Of a DNA stretch of 64,000 nucleotides, positions 32,835-41,560 are shown one piece after another. This DNA is from UBA11986 sp031402435. Its GTDB lineage: Bacteria > Bacteroidota > Ignavibacteria > UBA10030 > UBA6906. Below the pieces are notes generated by a model. The model did not search any database, was not told the origin of the DNA, and was given only the letters and a program-made list of their open reading frames with translations. Position 1 is the first letter of the stretch; every line of letters starts with the position of its first letter. The stretch spans positions 24,408 through 88,407 of the forward strand of contig JANNSJ010000045.1 in NCBI GenBank assembly GCA_031402435.1, given 5' to 3'. A program made the translations under genes and the position numbers.

Positions 32835-34303
32835 TGCTCAGGGAATTCTTTCGTAGCCTATACTGGAAGCTGTCTGTCGTATACCTTGTGTTGCTTTTGC
32901 TGGTGGGTGCCGCATATACCTACCTGACGCTTTTCTCGAGTGAGATGTATTTTGCCGAGACGAGCCAGAGGATTAATGCGTCGCTTGCCCGGCACATTGT
33001 CGAGGAAATCCAACCTTTCATAGACGGTCAGCCAAACTTCAAGGGAATGGAAACCCTGTTCCATAACGTGATGGTTGTAAATCCGAGTGTGGAGGTATAT
33101 TTGCTTGACGGGCAAGGGAATCTCCTCGCCTTTGATGCTCCGAACAAGAAGGTAATAGTCCCATTCGTTTCTCTTGATCCCATCAAAGAATTCCTCGCCT
33201 CAGAAGGGAAAAAGCTGGTTCTCGGCGACAACCCCCGCGACATACATACACCAAAAGTGTTTTCCGCTGCACCGGTCACGATGAACGGAATGGTGTACGG
33301 TTATATCTATGTCATCCTCGGGGGCGAGGAGTATGATTCCATCGCCGATAGGATTCGCGTGAGCTACATACTTGCCCTCGGTTTGCGCGGTTTGCTCCTG
33401 AGCTTGATTGCCGCCGCTGTTATTGGACTTGTCGCGCTTGCGTTCGTGACGAAGAAACTGCGGCGTATGACGAAAACCGTAATGGCATTCAAAGAGGGAG
33501 ATTATGGCCGACGCGTACTGGTAGCATCACACGATGAACTGGACGCACTCGGCGCGGCATTCAATGATATGGCTCAGACCATTCAACAGAATGTTGAGGG
33601 CCTAAACAAAGCCGATGCTCTACGCCGTGAAATCATTGCCAATGTTTCGCACGATCTGCGAACACCGCTGGCGTCAATGCAAGGATATATCGAAACAGTG
33701 TTGATGAAAAATAAGACACTGACAGAGGACGAGAGACACGATTACCTCAGAACGATACTCAGCAGTACGGAGAGATTAAGCAGGTTGGTGCAGGAACTGT
33801 TCGAGCTTTCAAAACTGGAAGCAAAACAGATTCAACCTCATCTTGAGCCTTTCTCAATGCCGGAACTGGTTAATGACTTAACCGCCAAGTTTGTTCCACA
33901 AGCGCAGAAGACCGGCGTAACGATTGCTGTCGAGCTACCCAAAGGACTCCCACTCGTGAGTGGGGATATTGGTATGATTGAGCGCGCGATGCAGAACTTG
34001 CTCGAAAACGCGATCCGCTACACGCCGCACGGGGGGAAGGTGACCGTTGCCGTCGAGCAAAGGAACACCAAGATACGGACACGGGTTGAGGATACAGGGG
34101 TGGGAATATCCGAGAAGGATCTCCCTCTCATTTTCAACCGCTTTTATCGTGCCCGAATGCGCGAAACATCATCTGGTGGCGCTGGTCTGGGACTTGCGAT
34201 TACAAAGAAGATCCTCGAAGCACACGGAGAGGGTATTGAAGTGGAAAGCCGTGTTAATGAAGGAACAAAGTTCGTTTTTAATCTCCCCGTTGCGAACGTC
34301 TGA
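32834..34303 (+). CDS. Sensor histidine kinase (HAMP, HisKA, HATPase)
   Basis: 489 residues. A first membrane helix (LSVVYLVLLLLVGAAYTYL) is followed by a periplasmic domain of about 140 residues. Then come a second helix (GLLLSLIAAAVIGLVALAFV) and a HAMP linker. The phospho-accepting His is in IANVSHDLRTPLASM (about residue 273). The ATPase part has NLLENAIRYTP, VEDTGVGIS and GAGLGLAITKK. It should phosphorylate the response regulator that overlaps it by one base. The signal sensed by the periplasmic domain is unknown. The nearby envelope proteins make an envelope or redox cue plausible. Confidence 0.92.
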   Translation: MLREFFRSLYWKLSVVYLVLLLLVGAAYTYLTLFSSEMYFAETSQRINASLARHIVEEIQPFIDGQPNFKGMETLFHNVMVVNPSVEVYLLDGQGNLLAFDAPNKKVIVPFVSLDPIKEFLASEGKKLVLGDNPRDIHTPKVFSAAPVTMNGMVYGYIYVILGGEEYDSIADRIRVSYILALGLRGLLLSLIAAAVIGLVALAFVTKKLRRMTKTVMAFKEGDYGRRVLVASHDELDALGAAFNDMAQTIQQNVEGLNKADALRREIIANVSHDLRTPLASMQGYIETVLMKNKTLTEDERHDYLRTILSSTERLSRLVQELFELSKLEAKQIQPHLEPFSMPELVNDLTAKFVPQAQKTGVTIAVELPKGLPLVSGDIGMIERAMQNLLENAIRYTPHGGKVTVAVEQRNTKIRTRVEDTGVGISEKDLPLIFNRFYRARMRETSSGGAGLGLAITKKILEAHGEGIEVESRVNEGTKFVFNLPVANV

Positions 34304-34314
34304 TTCGGGCGGTT

Positions 34315-35160
34315 CTAGTAATCAACGGCAATGCCGAACCCAACATTAGTCCCGCTGTAGATGTTCTTCACGGGCCCAAACGCCGAGGCTGCGTCGAGGG
34401 AAATGCTCAGGTGAGGCAGGAATCCATACGAAATCCCCATCCCATACGATGAATACTCCACTCCCTCTCCTACACCGATGGCATTAAAAATGAGCTGGGT
34501 ATTTGCCTGCCCTACAAGTGCAAGACGCCGCACATTCCCGAATAACCAGAGACCTTCCATAGGCTTGTATCCCAACTGAAACCCAACCTGGTATTGATCC
34601 GTGAGGTTTTGTGTTCTGAAGTTATACCCTGCATCGAGTGTCACGAATACTGGAAATGTGTGAAATGAGTGTGACGCATATGCACGCGCCCACACGTTGA
34701 ATTCACCGTCTCCTGTCGGCAGATAAATGATCGCATCGGGATTGGACAGATTTCGCCCGAAGGCAACCTTATCGCCAGTGGGGAGCTCAAAACGAACGCC
34801 AATCGCTACGGGAATTTCAGCGGACATCAAGCCATATTTGAATTCGATGCCAACATCCCCAAATCCAGTCACAGCTCTCGATGTAATATACTTCGAGCGC
34901 TTCAAAAAGGGGATGTCAAAGACGGCAGAAAGGTCCTCAAGAATCCCGTACTCACTATAAAGCTGGAGTGTCTGCGTTGTGAAATCCGCTGTGGTTATCA
35001 AGCTTCCGTCCGGGCCATGAAACGTGTTCGTGCTGAGCGTCGTCAACCCGATCTTGGCATAGAGCGTGCCTGGTGGCTTGATCCAGCCACCACCTGAGAA
35101 TGCAGTCACTTTGCAGAGAAATAACATTACAGTAAGAGTTACGCAGGTGCAAGTAGGCAC
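34315..35160 (-). CDS. Probable outer-membrane beta-barrel protein
   Basis: About 282 residues from GTG 35160, or 271 from ATG 35127. The signal peptide (VTLTVMLFLCKVTAFS) precedes alternating hydrophobic strands with many Gly and aromatic residues. The sequence ends in Tyr (FGIAVDY), typical of outer-membrane barrels. Motifs such as FDIPFLKRSKY, FRLPTGDK-like FELPTGDKVAF and TGDGEFNVWARAYAS resemble the transporter-like barrels that also include the protein at 37485 (PSGDSKKANGLILGDGEFNV). Its cargo is unknown. It is convergent with the histidine kinase, with only 11 bases between stops. Confidence 0.75.
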   Translation of the reverse strand: MPTCTCVTLTVMLFLCKVTAFSGGGWIKPPGTLYAKIGLTTLSTNTFHGPDGSLITTADFTTQTLQLYSEYGILEDLSAVFDIPFLKRSKYITSRAVTGFGDVGIEFKYGLMSAEIPVAIGVRFELPTGDKVAFGRNLSNPDAIIYLPTGDGEFNVWARAYASHSFHTFPVFVTLDAGYNFRTQNLTDQYQVGFQLGYKPMEGLWLFGNVRRLALVGQANTQLIFNAIGVGEGVEYSSYGMGISYGFLPHLSISLDAASAFGPVKNIYSGTNVGFGIAVDY

Positions 35161-35265
35161 GAGAATCCATGAAATGTGAATGTACGCGAAGCACGAAGGC
35201 GCAAAGAAATGGTTTTGTTCACAAACCTGTGCGCCATCATGCAAGAACGGTTATCTATTTGTCTG

Positions 35266-35733
35266 TCAGTTCAGAGGTGCATTGCCGAAATTGATCTCAG
35301 CGGTTTCGCAATACAGAACAATATGGCTGAATGTTGCGGACGAGCCGGTGATCTTCAGGAACTTTGTTCCGTTTGACGAAACAAATCCGACGGCAAGAAC
35401 GTTTGGCACCGGAGGAGGAGGCAAGGTTCGTTGGTCGCCAATTCGTGCCGCTGATTTCGCAAGATACACTGTCACCGTCCCGGTCGCGAATGTTGAAGTG
35501 AAGTTGGAGCCGAGGCTTACCCATTCATCACTATTGGCGTCTCTGATAATCGAGGCGCTGCCGGCGGTTGGGGTTGCGTTCTCTGCAACCAACGTTCCGT
35601 TTCTCAATGTTGTTGTCGGCGCGATAGGGCCACTGTTATTGGTCACAGTTGAGGTTGACGCGGGATCGTCTTTTTTGCATCCGCCGAACGCGACGACAGC
35701 AAAGAGCAGCAAGACAAGACTCGTGTGCTTCAT
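35266..35733 (-). CDS. DM13-domain lipoprotein
   Basis: 155 residues from ATG 35733. The start is set by the lipoprotein signal HTSLVLLLFAVVAFGGCKKD (lipobox FGGC) and AAGGA ten bases upstream. The mature part resembles a DM13 domain: LRNGTLVAENATPTAGSASI, then VTVYLAKSAARI, then FSHIVLYCETAEINFGNAPL. DM13 domains are found in extracellular redox or adhesion proteins. The last 40 residues closely match the end of the divergent neighbour at 35970 (YTHAVTFCESANINFGNAQL), so the two are paralogues in that domain. Its promoter carries a CGTGA box. Confidence 0.8.
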   Translation of the reverse strand: MKHTSLVLLLFAVVAFGGCKKDDPASTSTVTNNSGPIAPTTTLRNGTLVAENATPTAGSASIIRDANSDEWVSLGSNFTSTFATGTVTVYLAKSAARIGDQRTLPPPPVPNVLAVGFVSSNGTKFLKITGSSATFSHIVLYCETAEINFGNAPLN

Positions 35734-35791
35734 AGGAGTATCCTTAGAATTATGGGTAATTGATGGGTGTTCGTGACGCAGCAACGCTGAT

Positions 35792-35835
35792 ATATTACAA
35801 CGAAGTTATCACGAATCGGTCACAAATGAATAACG
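35792..35835 (-). promoter_or_regulatory. CGTGA-type box and -10 upstream of the minus-strand DM13 lipoprotein
   Basis: Read on the minus strand: CGTTA (35835-35831), TGTGA (35824-35820) and CGTGA (35813-35809), 11 bp apart. Eleven bases later is TAATAT (35797-35792) as -10. The geometry is the same as at 31999-32042. Confidence 0.65.
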
Positions 35836-35863
35836 CCCGTCTCCCACCGTACGACTCGCAGAG

Positions 35864-35907
35864 AATGAGTCCTTCGTGACTGTTTCGTGATTTTTGTGAA
35901 GTATGTT
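35864..35907 (+). promoter_or_regulatory. CGTGA-type box and -10 upstream of the plus-strand DM13 lipoprotein
   Basis: AATGA (35864), CGTGA (35875) and CGTGA (35886) are 11 bp apart. Eleven bases after the last is TATGTT (35902-35907). Together with the minus-strand box it fills the divergent spacer between the two lipoprotein genes. Confidence 0.65.
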
Positions 35908-35969
35908 CTGTTATGACCAAAGAAGGAGTTAGTTCAAATCCACGACAATTTTCAATAGTTGAGGCGACC

Positions 35970-37031
35970 ATGAAACGACATTTGATTGGAATCCTGATTG
36001 CATCCATCTCCGCCGCAGTGCTTCTTGCCTGCAAAAGTGACGCACCAACAACATCAGGTCCACCACCTACTCCGGGTGCAACCCACCTGGCTCTCACTGG
36101 CGTACCAAATCCGATTGCGGCAGGTGCAACTTTCGTTCTGACCGTCCGCGCATTGCGAGACGGCGAGACAGTCGATCCGAGCTTCATCGGGAACGTAACA
36201 GTTGTCAAGGCGAGCGGACCAGGGGCATTGCACGGAACGGTAACAAAATCAGCAGTAGCCGGTGTCGCGATCTTCAACGATTTAAGCCTGTCAATAACTG
36301 GAACTGTTACCCTTCGCGCCTCATCAGGCACATTAATGGAAGCAACTACAGAGTTCATTGCCGTTGTGCTGGCTTCGGGAGGGCCGGCAACAAAATTGCA
36401 GTTCATGACTCTTCCAACAACGATCATCGTTGATTCGGCTTTCTCTGCAACGGTACACGCTCTTCGTGCGGACAACAGTCTTGACTCTGCATACACGGGG
36501 ACAGTCGCCATACTTCTTGATAGTGGACCCGGAATACTGAACGGGGCAACAACGCACCCTGCAACCAACGGTGTTGCTTTCTTTCCTGGCCTGTCGCTCA
36601 CTGCGCCTGGAGCTGTAACGCTTCGAGCAAATTCGGGGACTCTCACAACCACAATCTCACAATCCATTGCTGTGAATTCTGCTTCTCCGACCGTCCTCCG
36701 AGCGGGAACATTCAATGGCCAAAACGGCTACTCGACTTCAGGCTCTCTACAGATTCTTCGACAGACCAACGGCACGGAAGTACTCATGACGGGAACAAAT
36801 TTTTCCGTAAGCGGAGGTGCAGGATCAATTGGAGTATGGCTGACCAACTCCACCGGTGCAACGAATCTCAACAGCACAACCGTCAAGATCAGACTGGCGA
36901 CCATCACCTCAGGGTTTAGTGGAGTGTACACGTTCACCATCCCGGGTGGGCTTGGGAATTATACACACGCCGTTACCTTTTGTGAATCTGCAAACATCAA
37001 CTTCGGTAATGCTCAACTTACAAATCCATAA
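35970..37031 (+). CDS. Lipoprotein with Ig-like repeats and C-terminal DM13 domain
   Basis: 353 residues from ATG 35970, with GAGG upstream. The lipoprotein signal is IGILIASISAAVLLACKSD (lipobox LLAC). Two Ig-like repeats follow (LTGVPNPIAAGATFVLTVRA and MTLPTTIIVDSAFSATVHA, each ending in GVAxFxxLSLTxxGxVTLRA). The last 110 residues form a DM13-like domain (VLRAGTFNGQNGYSTSGSLQ ... FCESANINFGNAQL). It is likely anchored in the outer membrane. It shares its last domain and promoter layout with the divergent lipoprotein at 35733, which implies joint control and perhaps joint function. Confidence 0.8.
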   Translation: MKRHLIGILIASISAAVLLACKSDAPTTSGPPPTPGATHLALTGVPNPIAAGATFVLTVRALRDGETVDPSFIGNVTVVKASGPGALHGTVTKSAVAGVAIFNDLSLSITGTVTLRASSGTLMEATTEFIAVVLASGGPATKLQFMTLPTTIIVDSAFSATVHALRADNSLDSAYTGTVAILLDSGPGILNGATTHPATNGVAFFPGLSLTAPGAVTLRANSGTLTTTISQSIAVNSASPTVLRAGTFNGQNGYSTSGSLQILRQTNGTEVLMTGTNFSVSGGAGSIGVWLTNSTGATNLNSTTVKIRLATITSGFSGVYTFTIPGGLGNYTHAVTFCESANINFGNAQLTNP

Positions 37032-37043
37032 GGAAGGCTTGTC

Positions 37044-37336
37044 TTGCCAAAAGTGATCGGGATCGGTAGGGCGATTGTTTTCACAATGATTCTGCTGGTT
37101 CAGGCAAACTCGCGAGCAGCAAAGTCTGCGCCAGATGGCTCGGATTGGATCGGGAAGCAGGCACCCGAACTTGCACCAGGCATAACGACTACGCGCCTCG
37201 GAATCGGTACAAACAGCAATACTGGTCGGTACTCTCCCTCGTGGACAAGCATGGGATCATCCGGTACGTTCATATCGGCCAAGGCGATTACTCGGAGATT
37301 GAGCAGCAGATTGTTTGTCTTATTGGAGAGAAATAG
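37044..37336 (+). pseudogene. Frameshifted, internally deleted redoxin-like gene
   Basis: The 5' part in one frame encodes a signal-like start (RAIVFTMILLVQANSRAAKS) and WIGKQAPEL, the usual beginning of an AhpC/TlpA-type redoxin. The 3' part in another frame encodes NRYKQQYWSVLSLVDKHG then IIRYVHIGQGDYSEIEQQI, the usual end. The middle, including any CxxC site, is missing. Full-length relatives would need roughly another hundred residues. A broken gene is the simplest reading. Confidence 0.7.
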
Positions 37337-37484
37337 AGTAGAGAGCTGACGGTGCCGGTTTCTTTATTCCGCCTACTGGATTCGATTCGTTGCAGATAGC
37401 TTGACTAATCACGAGCAATTATGTAACCTGTGTTTGGCACGTCCGATTCGCCTTCATAGCCCCTAACACCATATAGAAGGTCAA

Positions 37485-38339
37485 ATGTTTTTTCCCCAAC
37501 GGTTTGCTGTTTTCATCGCAGCGTTTCTCATTTTCGCTGAAACAGTTGCGGCAGGTCCATGGCCTCGCAAGCAAGGCTCCAGGTTTATCCAATTGGGCTT
37601 CAGCACGATTGGTTACAATAAGATCTACGATGATCGTGCAGAAAAGGCGCCCGTGTTCGCCGATGTACGGGATAATGTTCTGCAAGCATTCGCAGACGTT
37701 GGTGTGACAGACCTTCTCACTGTGACTGCTTCGATCCCTTTCAAGTTCCTCTCCGTTGCTCCTCTGCAATCGACTCTCGCTCCTGTAACTTCCAGGCTTG
37801 CCAACAGCGGCCCCGGCGACATCGATGTGATGGCGCGATACAATCTGCTCACTGAGAATGGCTATGCAGTTTCGAGTGGATTGCGTTTCGGCATACCGTC
37901 GGGTGACAGCAAGAAGGCCAACGGTCTGATCCTAGGAGATGGAGAGTTCAATGTTGCGCCCACCCTCCTATTGGGAAGGTCATTCTATCCACAGCCGGCG
38001 TATATCACGGCTGACGTTGCATTCAACTTTCGTGGCAGCGCCTTCTCAAATGAACTGCTCTACAATGTAGAGTTGGGCTACGGGCTGTTCGAAAGCCGTC
38101 TGTATGTCATTCTACTGCTCTCAGGCAAGGAATCAACCTCATCGGTTCCTTCAAAATTTGTGGCAGCGTCCGCGTACGGACTTACAACGAACAACCAGGA
38201 GTATACCGCAATCGTGCCTAAGCTTCTCTACAAAGCCTCGGATCATTTTGGTATTTCAGTCTCTTTTGCCACTGCAACACACGGACGGAACATTGCGGGT
38301 GGTTTTGTTTTTGCAGGAGGAGTGTTTCATGAGTTCTAG
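37485..38339 (+). CDS. Probable outer-membrane protein of the arsenosugar region
   Basis: 284 residues with a signal peptide (AVFIAAFLIFAETVAAGPW) and a barrel-like pattern of alternating residues ending in Phe (FAGGVFHEF). It shares PSGDSKKANGLILGDGEFNV-like wording with the barrel at 34315 (LPTGDKVAF ... TGDGEFNVWARAY), so both are of one broad porin or transporter-like type. The 3' end overlaps the DUF547 gene by 11 bases, so translation is probably coupled. What crosses the membrane is unknown. Confidence 0.75.
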   Translation: MFFPQRFAVFIAAFLIFAETVAAGPWPRKQGSRFIQLGFSTIGYNKIYDDRAEKAPVFADVRDNVLQAFADVGVTDLLTVTASIPFKFLSVAPLQSTLAPVTSRLANSGPGDIDVMARYNLLTENGYAVSSGLRFGIPSGDSKKANGLILGDGEFNVAPTLLLGRSFYPQPAYITADVAFNFRGSAFSNELLYNVELGYGLFESRLYVILLLSGKESTSSVPSKFVAASAYGLTTNNQEYTAIVPKLLYKASDHFGISVSFATATHGRNIAGGFVFAGGVFHEF

Positions 38340-39063
38340 CTGGTGTGTGCTGATGGCCGCCTTGTTGTTCTCTTGTGCGATACCCTGTAGTGCCCAGCAT
38401 GACACCTCGCACGTATTGCTGACCGGCGTCCTTCGAGATCATGTCGTTAACGGAGCAGTAGACTATTCTGCAATTCGAAGCGACAAACGCTTTGTCAGGT
38501 ACCTTGCATCTCTGCGCAAAGTTGATCCTTACTCAATCTCGAACCAGGATGAGCGGCTTGCGTTCTGGATCAATGCGTACAATGCTTGGACAATACAGTT
38601 GATCATAGACCATTATCCCGTGAAGAGCATACGCGACATTCAGGAGAACGGGAAAGGGCCATGGGACATCACTTGGATTGACATCGCTAAAAGGAAATAC
38701 AGCCTGAACCAGATTGAGCATGAGGTGATCCGGAAGCTTTTCGACGAGCCCCGTATTCATGTGGCGCTCGTATGCGCGGCCAGGAGTTGCCCTCCGCTCA
38801 GGTCAGAAGCATATGTTGGGGGGAAGCTTGGTGAACAGCTTGAGGACAATGCAAGGAGATTCTTGAACGACGCCAGCAAGAACGGCTTTGAGAAAGAAAC
38901 AAACACACTGTATCTTTCCGAACTCTTCTCGTGGTATGGTGATGATTTCGTGACGAGATACGGCTCGGTCTCGAACTTCGCCCTGACGTTGCTTGGCGTT
39001 TCCCACTCCCAGCCTCCGGCAATCAAATATCTTCCTTATGATTGGGATCTCAATAGCCGTTAG
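38329..39063 (+). CDS. DUF547 protein
   Basis: 244 residues from ATG 38329, placed by the signal peptide (WCVLMAALLFSCAIPCSAQ) and GGAGGAG upstream. The DUF547 core is clear: DERLAFWINAYNAWTIQLII, then PWDITWIDIAKRKYSLNQIEH, then RIHVALVCAARSCPPLRSEAY. The family has a papain/transglutaminase-like fold with Cys and His, and the SCPPL Cys is kept. DUF547 genes are frequent in arsenosugar clusters, where their role is not defined. The gene overlaps the upstream outer-membrane protein by 11 bases. Confidence 0.88.
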   Translation: MSSSWCVLMAALLFSCAIPCSAQHDTSHVLLTGVLRDHVVNGAVDYSAIRSDKRFVRYLASLRKVDPYSISNQDERLAFWINAYNAWTIQLIIDHYPVKSIRDIQENGKGPWDITWIDIAKRKYSLNQIEHEVIRKLFDEPRIHVALVCAARSCPPLRSEAYVGGKLGEQLEDNARRFLNDASKNGFEKETNTLYLSELFSWYGDDFVTRYGSVSNFALTLLGVSHSQPPAIKYLPYDWDLNSR

Positions 39064-39156
39064 CATTTCAGGTACGACTCACAATATCCTCAACAATATG
39101 AACTTGAAAGTCGGACATATGGAGATTCACATCCAGATAAGATACGTGGTGAGTGG

Positions 39157-41535
39157 ATGAACATGCTGGCGCGTTACACGAAATGGCTGCACACGAAGTG
39201 GCCCGCGGGGACTGTCGAGAAACTACCGCAGGTGAACGCGGATGGTTCATCCAACATTCCCGGTCTCTATATCGTCGGTGATCTGACAGGCATCCCGCTG
39301 TTGAAGTTTTCGGCTGACAGTGGAGCGAAGGCCGTACAGACGATCTTCGTCGACCCCGATTTCCAAAACGCCAGAACAAACCCATCTGACCCAAAGGTGA
39401 TGGATGTCGTGATCGTTGGTGCTGGTGTATCAGGCATGGCGGCTGCACTTGAAGCCAGGAAGAAGGGATTGAGCTTTGAAGTATTCGAGGCCACCGAGCC
39501 CTTTTCTACTGTCGTCAACTTCCCCAAAGGGAAACCCATCTTCACCTATCCAACCAACATGACCCCGGCTGGTGACCTGCAGTTCACTGCGCAGGTGAAA
39601 GAGCCCCTGGTTGAAGAGCTGAAGGCGCAGACGCTGGAGAATGGGATCTCGCCACGCATAGCCAGGGTCGAGAAAGTAGTTAAGAAAGATGGCCACTTCG
39701 AAGTAGTAATCCCGAAGCAGGAAAGTCTGCTAGCGCGGAGAGTTATCATTGGCATAGGAAGATCGGGAGATTTCCGGAAACTGGGTGTGTCGGGAGAGAA
39801 CCGTGACAAGGTGTACAATCGGTTGCACGACCCGAAGGACTACGCCAGTCAGAATGTACTTGTAGTGGGCGGAGGGGACAGCGCGTTGGAAGCGGCCATT
39901 GCCATTGCTCAATGCGGCAGCTTCGTGACAATCTCATATCGCAAGGAGGAATTCTCCAGACCAAAACCCGACAACGTGGAACGTCTGAACAAGCTGATGG
40001 CCGATCCGATGGCCGACGTCGCGATTGAGACGCCAACCTCCGAGCGGGTCACCACCAGCAGCGGCGGGTTCATGGGAGACGCAAACAAGCCCGGCCGAAT
40101 TACGTTGATGATGAAGAGTCAGGTGAAGAACATCGGGGAGAAGGATGTGATGTTGGTTGATGCCGGAGGGAAGGAGGTCATCCTCCCGAATGACGCGGTC
40201 TTCGCGATGATCGGACGCGAAGCACCGTTGGAGTTCTTTCGCCGGACCGGAGTGAAGATCACCGGTGAGTTAGGATGGAAGGGATGGACTGGTTTCGGAC
40301 TCTTCTTCCTCTTCTGTCTCTTCGTATACAACTGGAAAGCTGGCGGTGAGTTAACAAGGCTCTTCCAGCACAACAACTGGTTTCCTTTCAATGTGCCGTC
40401 GTTCGTCACCGGGCTGGGCGAGTTAGTTGCTGCTGTGGCTGCCGATAAATCGACGGTCCTCGGAACGATGATGCTTTCGCTCGGCGATGGAGGGTTCTAC
40501 TATGCCCTTATGTACAGCATTCTCATCATCGTGTTCGGGTACAGGCGGATCAAACGGAGGAAGACTCCGTACGTCAAAATGCAAACCCTGTCGCTTATGA
40601 CAATACAACTCATTCCGCTCTTTCTCCTTCCATATTTTCTTCTCCCATACCTTGGCTACAATGGTGTGTTCGACTCGGGTATTGGCAAGAGCATAGCCGA
40701 TGCGCTGTTCCCGGTAGTCAATTATGGTCACGGTCGCGAATACTGGCGTGCATTCGGTATCATCTTGGCCTGGCCACTTTTTGTTTGGAATGTCTTCACC
40801 TCACAACCTCTCTGGTGGTGGCTTGGCATCAGTCTCGTACAGACATTTGTAATCATTCCGGGCATTGTGTACTTCTGGGGTAAAGGCGCATACTGCGGAT
40901 GGATTTGCTCATGTGGTGCAATGGCGGAAACGTTGGGCGACACACACCGACACAAGATGCCACACGGTGCCGAGTGGAACCGTGTGAATCTAGTCGGTCA
41001 GGCCATACTTGCAATTGCCTTCCTGCTGCTCATCCTCCGCATCATTGCATGGACAACGCCGGGTACCGATTTTGGGCGGACTATGAATGCAACATTCAAC
41101 GGCATCTTTCAGAGCTGGTCTCTCCTTGGCATCCAGCTTAACTACAAGCACATTGTGGACTTGTTTTTGGCGGGCGCTGTCGGATACGGGGCGTACTTCT
41201 GGTTCAGCGGACGCGTGTGGTGTCGGTTTGCCTGTCCTCTTGCAGCGCTCATGCATATCTACGCACGCTTCAGCCGATTCCGAATCCTCTCTAATAAGAA
41301 GAAGTGTATATCCTGCAACGTGTGCACGTCAGTCTGTCATCAAGGAATCGATGTCATGAACTTCGCCAACAAAGGTCTTCCCATGGAAGACCCCGAGTGC
41401 GTACGCTGCAGTGCGTGTGTGCAGTCGTGTCCAACAGGGGTCTTGCAGTTTGGTCAGATTGATCGCTCAACCGGTGCGATCATCACGATCGATGGTTTGG
41501 ACGCGTCACCGGTATTGATGAGAGAGAAAGGTTGA
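39157..41535 (+). CDS. FAD/NAD(P) oxidoreductase fused to a NapH-like membrane polyferredoxin
   Basis: 792 residues. Residues 1-75 (NIPGLYIVGDLTGIPLLKFS) look like the end of a flavin reductase. They are followed by an FAD site VVIVGAGVSGMAAA and an NAD(P) site VLVVGGGDSALEAAIAIA. From about 370 come several membrane helices with Cys loops YCGWICSCGAMAE and WCRFACPLAAL, as in NapH or CcoG. Then there are two 4Fe-4S motifs, CISCNVCTSVCHQGID (about 717) and CVRCSACVQSCPTGVL. It would pass electrons from NAD(P)H through flavin and clusters at the membrane. The acceptor is unknown. Glycosyltransferase genes of the arsenosugar set follow within 30 bases. Confidence 0.85.
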   Translation: MNMLARYTKWLHTKWPAGTVEKLPQVNADGSSNIPGLYIVGDLTGIPLLKFSADSGAKAVQTIFVDPDFQNARTNPSDPKVMDVVIVGAGVSGMAAALEARKKGLSFEVFEATEPFSTVVNFPKGKPIFTYPTNMTPAGDLQFTAQVKEPLVEELKAQTLENGISPRIARVEKVVKKDGHFEVVIPKQESLLARRVIIGIGRSGDFRKLGVSGENRDKVYNRLHDPKDYASQNVLVVGGGDSALEAAIAIAQCGSFVTISYRKEEFSRPKPDNVERLNKLMADPMADVAIETPTSERVTTSSGGFMGDANKPGRITLMMKSQVKNIGEKDVMLVDAGGKEVILPNDAVFAMIGREAPLEFFRRTGVKITGELGWKGWTGFGLFFLFCLFVYNWKAGGELTRLFQHNNWFPFNVPSFVTGLGELVAAVAADKSTVLGTMMLSLGDGGFYYALMYSILIIVFGYRRIKRRKTPYVKMQTLSLMTIQLIPLFLLPYFLLPYLGYNGVFDSGIGKSIADALFPVVNYGHGREYWRAFGIILAWPLFVWNVFTSQPLWWWLGISLVQTFVIIPGIVYFWGKGAYCGWICSCGAMAETLGDTHRHKMPHGAEWNRVNLVGQAILAIAFLLLILRIIAWTTPGTDFGRTMNATFNGIFQSWSLLGIQLNYKHIVDLFLAGAVGYGAYFWFSGRVWCRFACPLAALMHIYARFSRFRILSNKKKCISCNVCTSVCHQGIDVMNFANKGLPMEDPECVRCSACVQSCPTGVLQFGQIDRSTGAIITIDGLDASPVLMREKG

Positions 41536-41560
41536 AAGTGCCATTACTGGATCAACTGTG

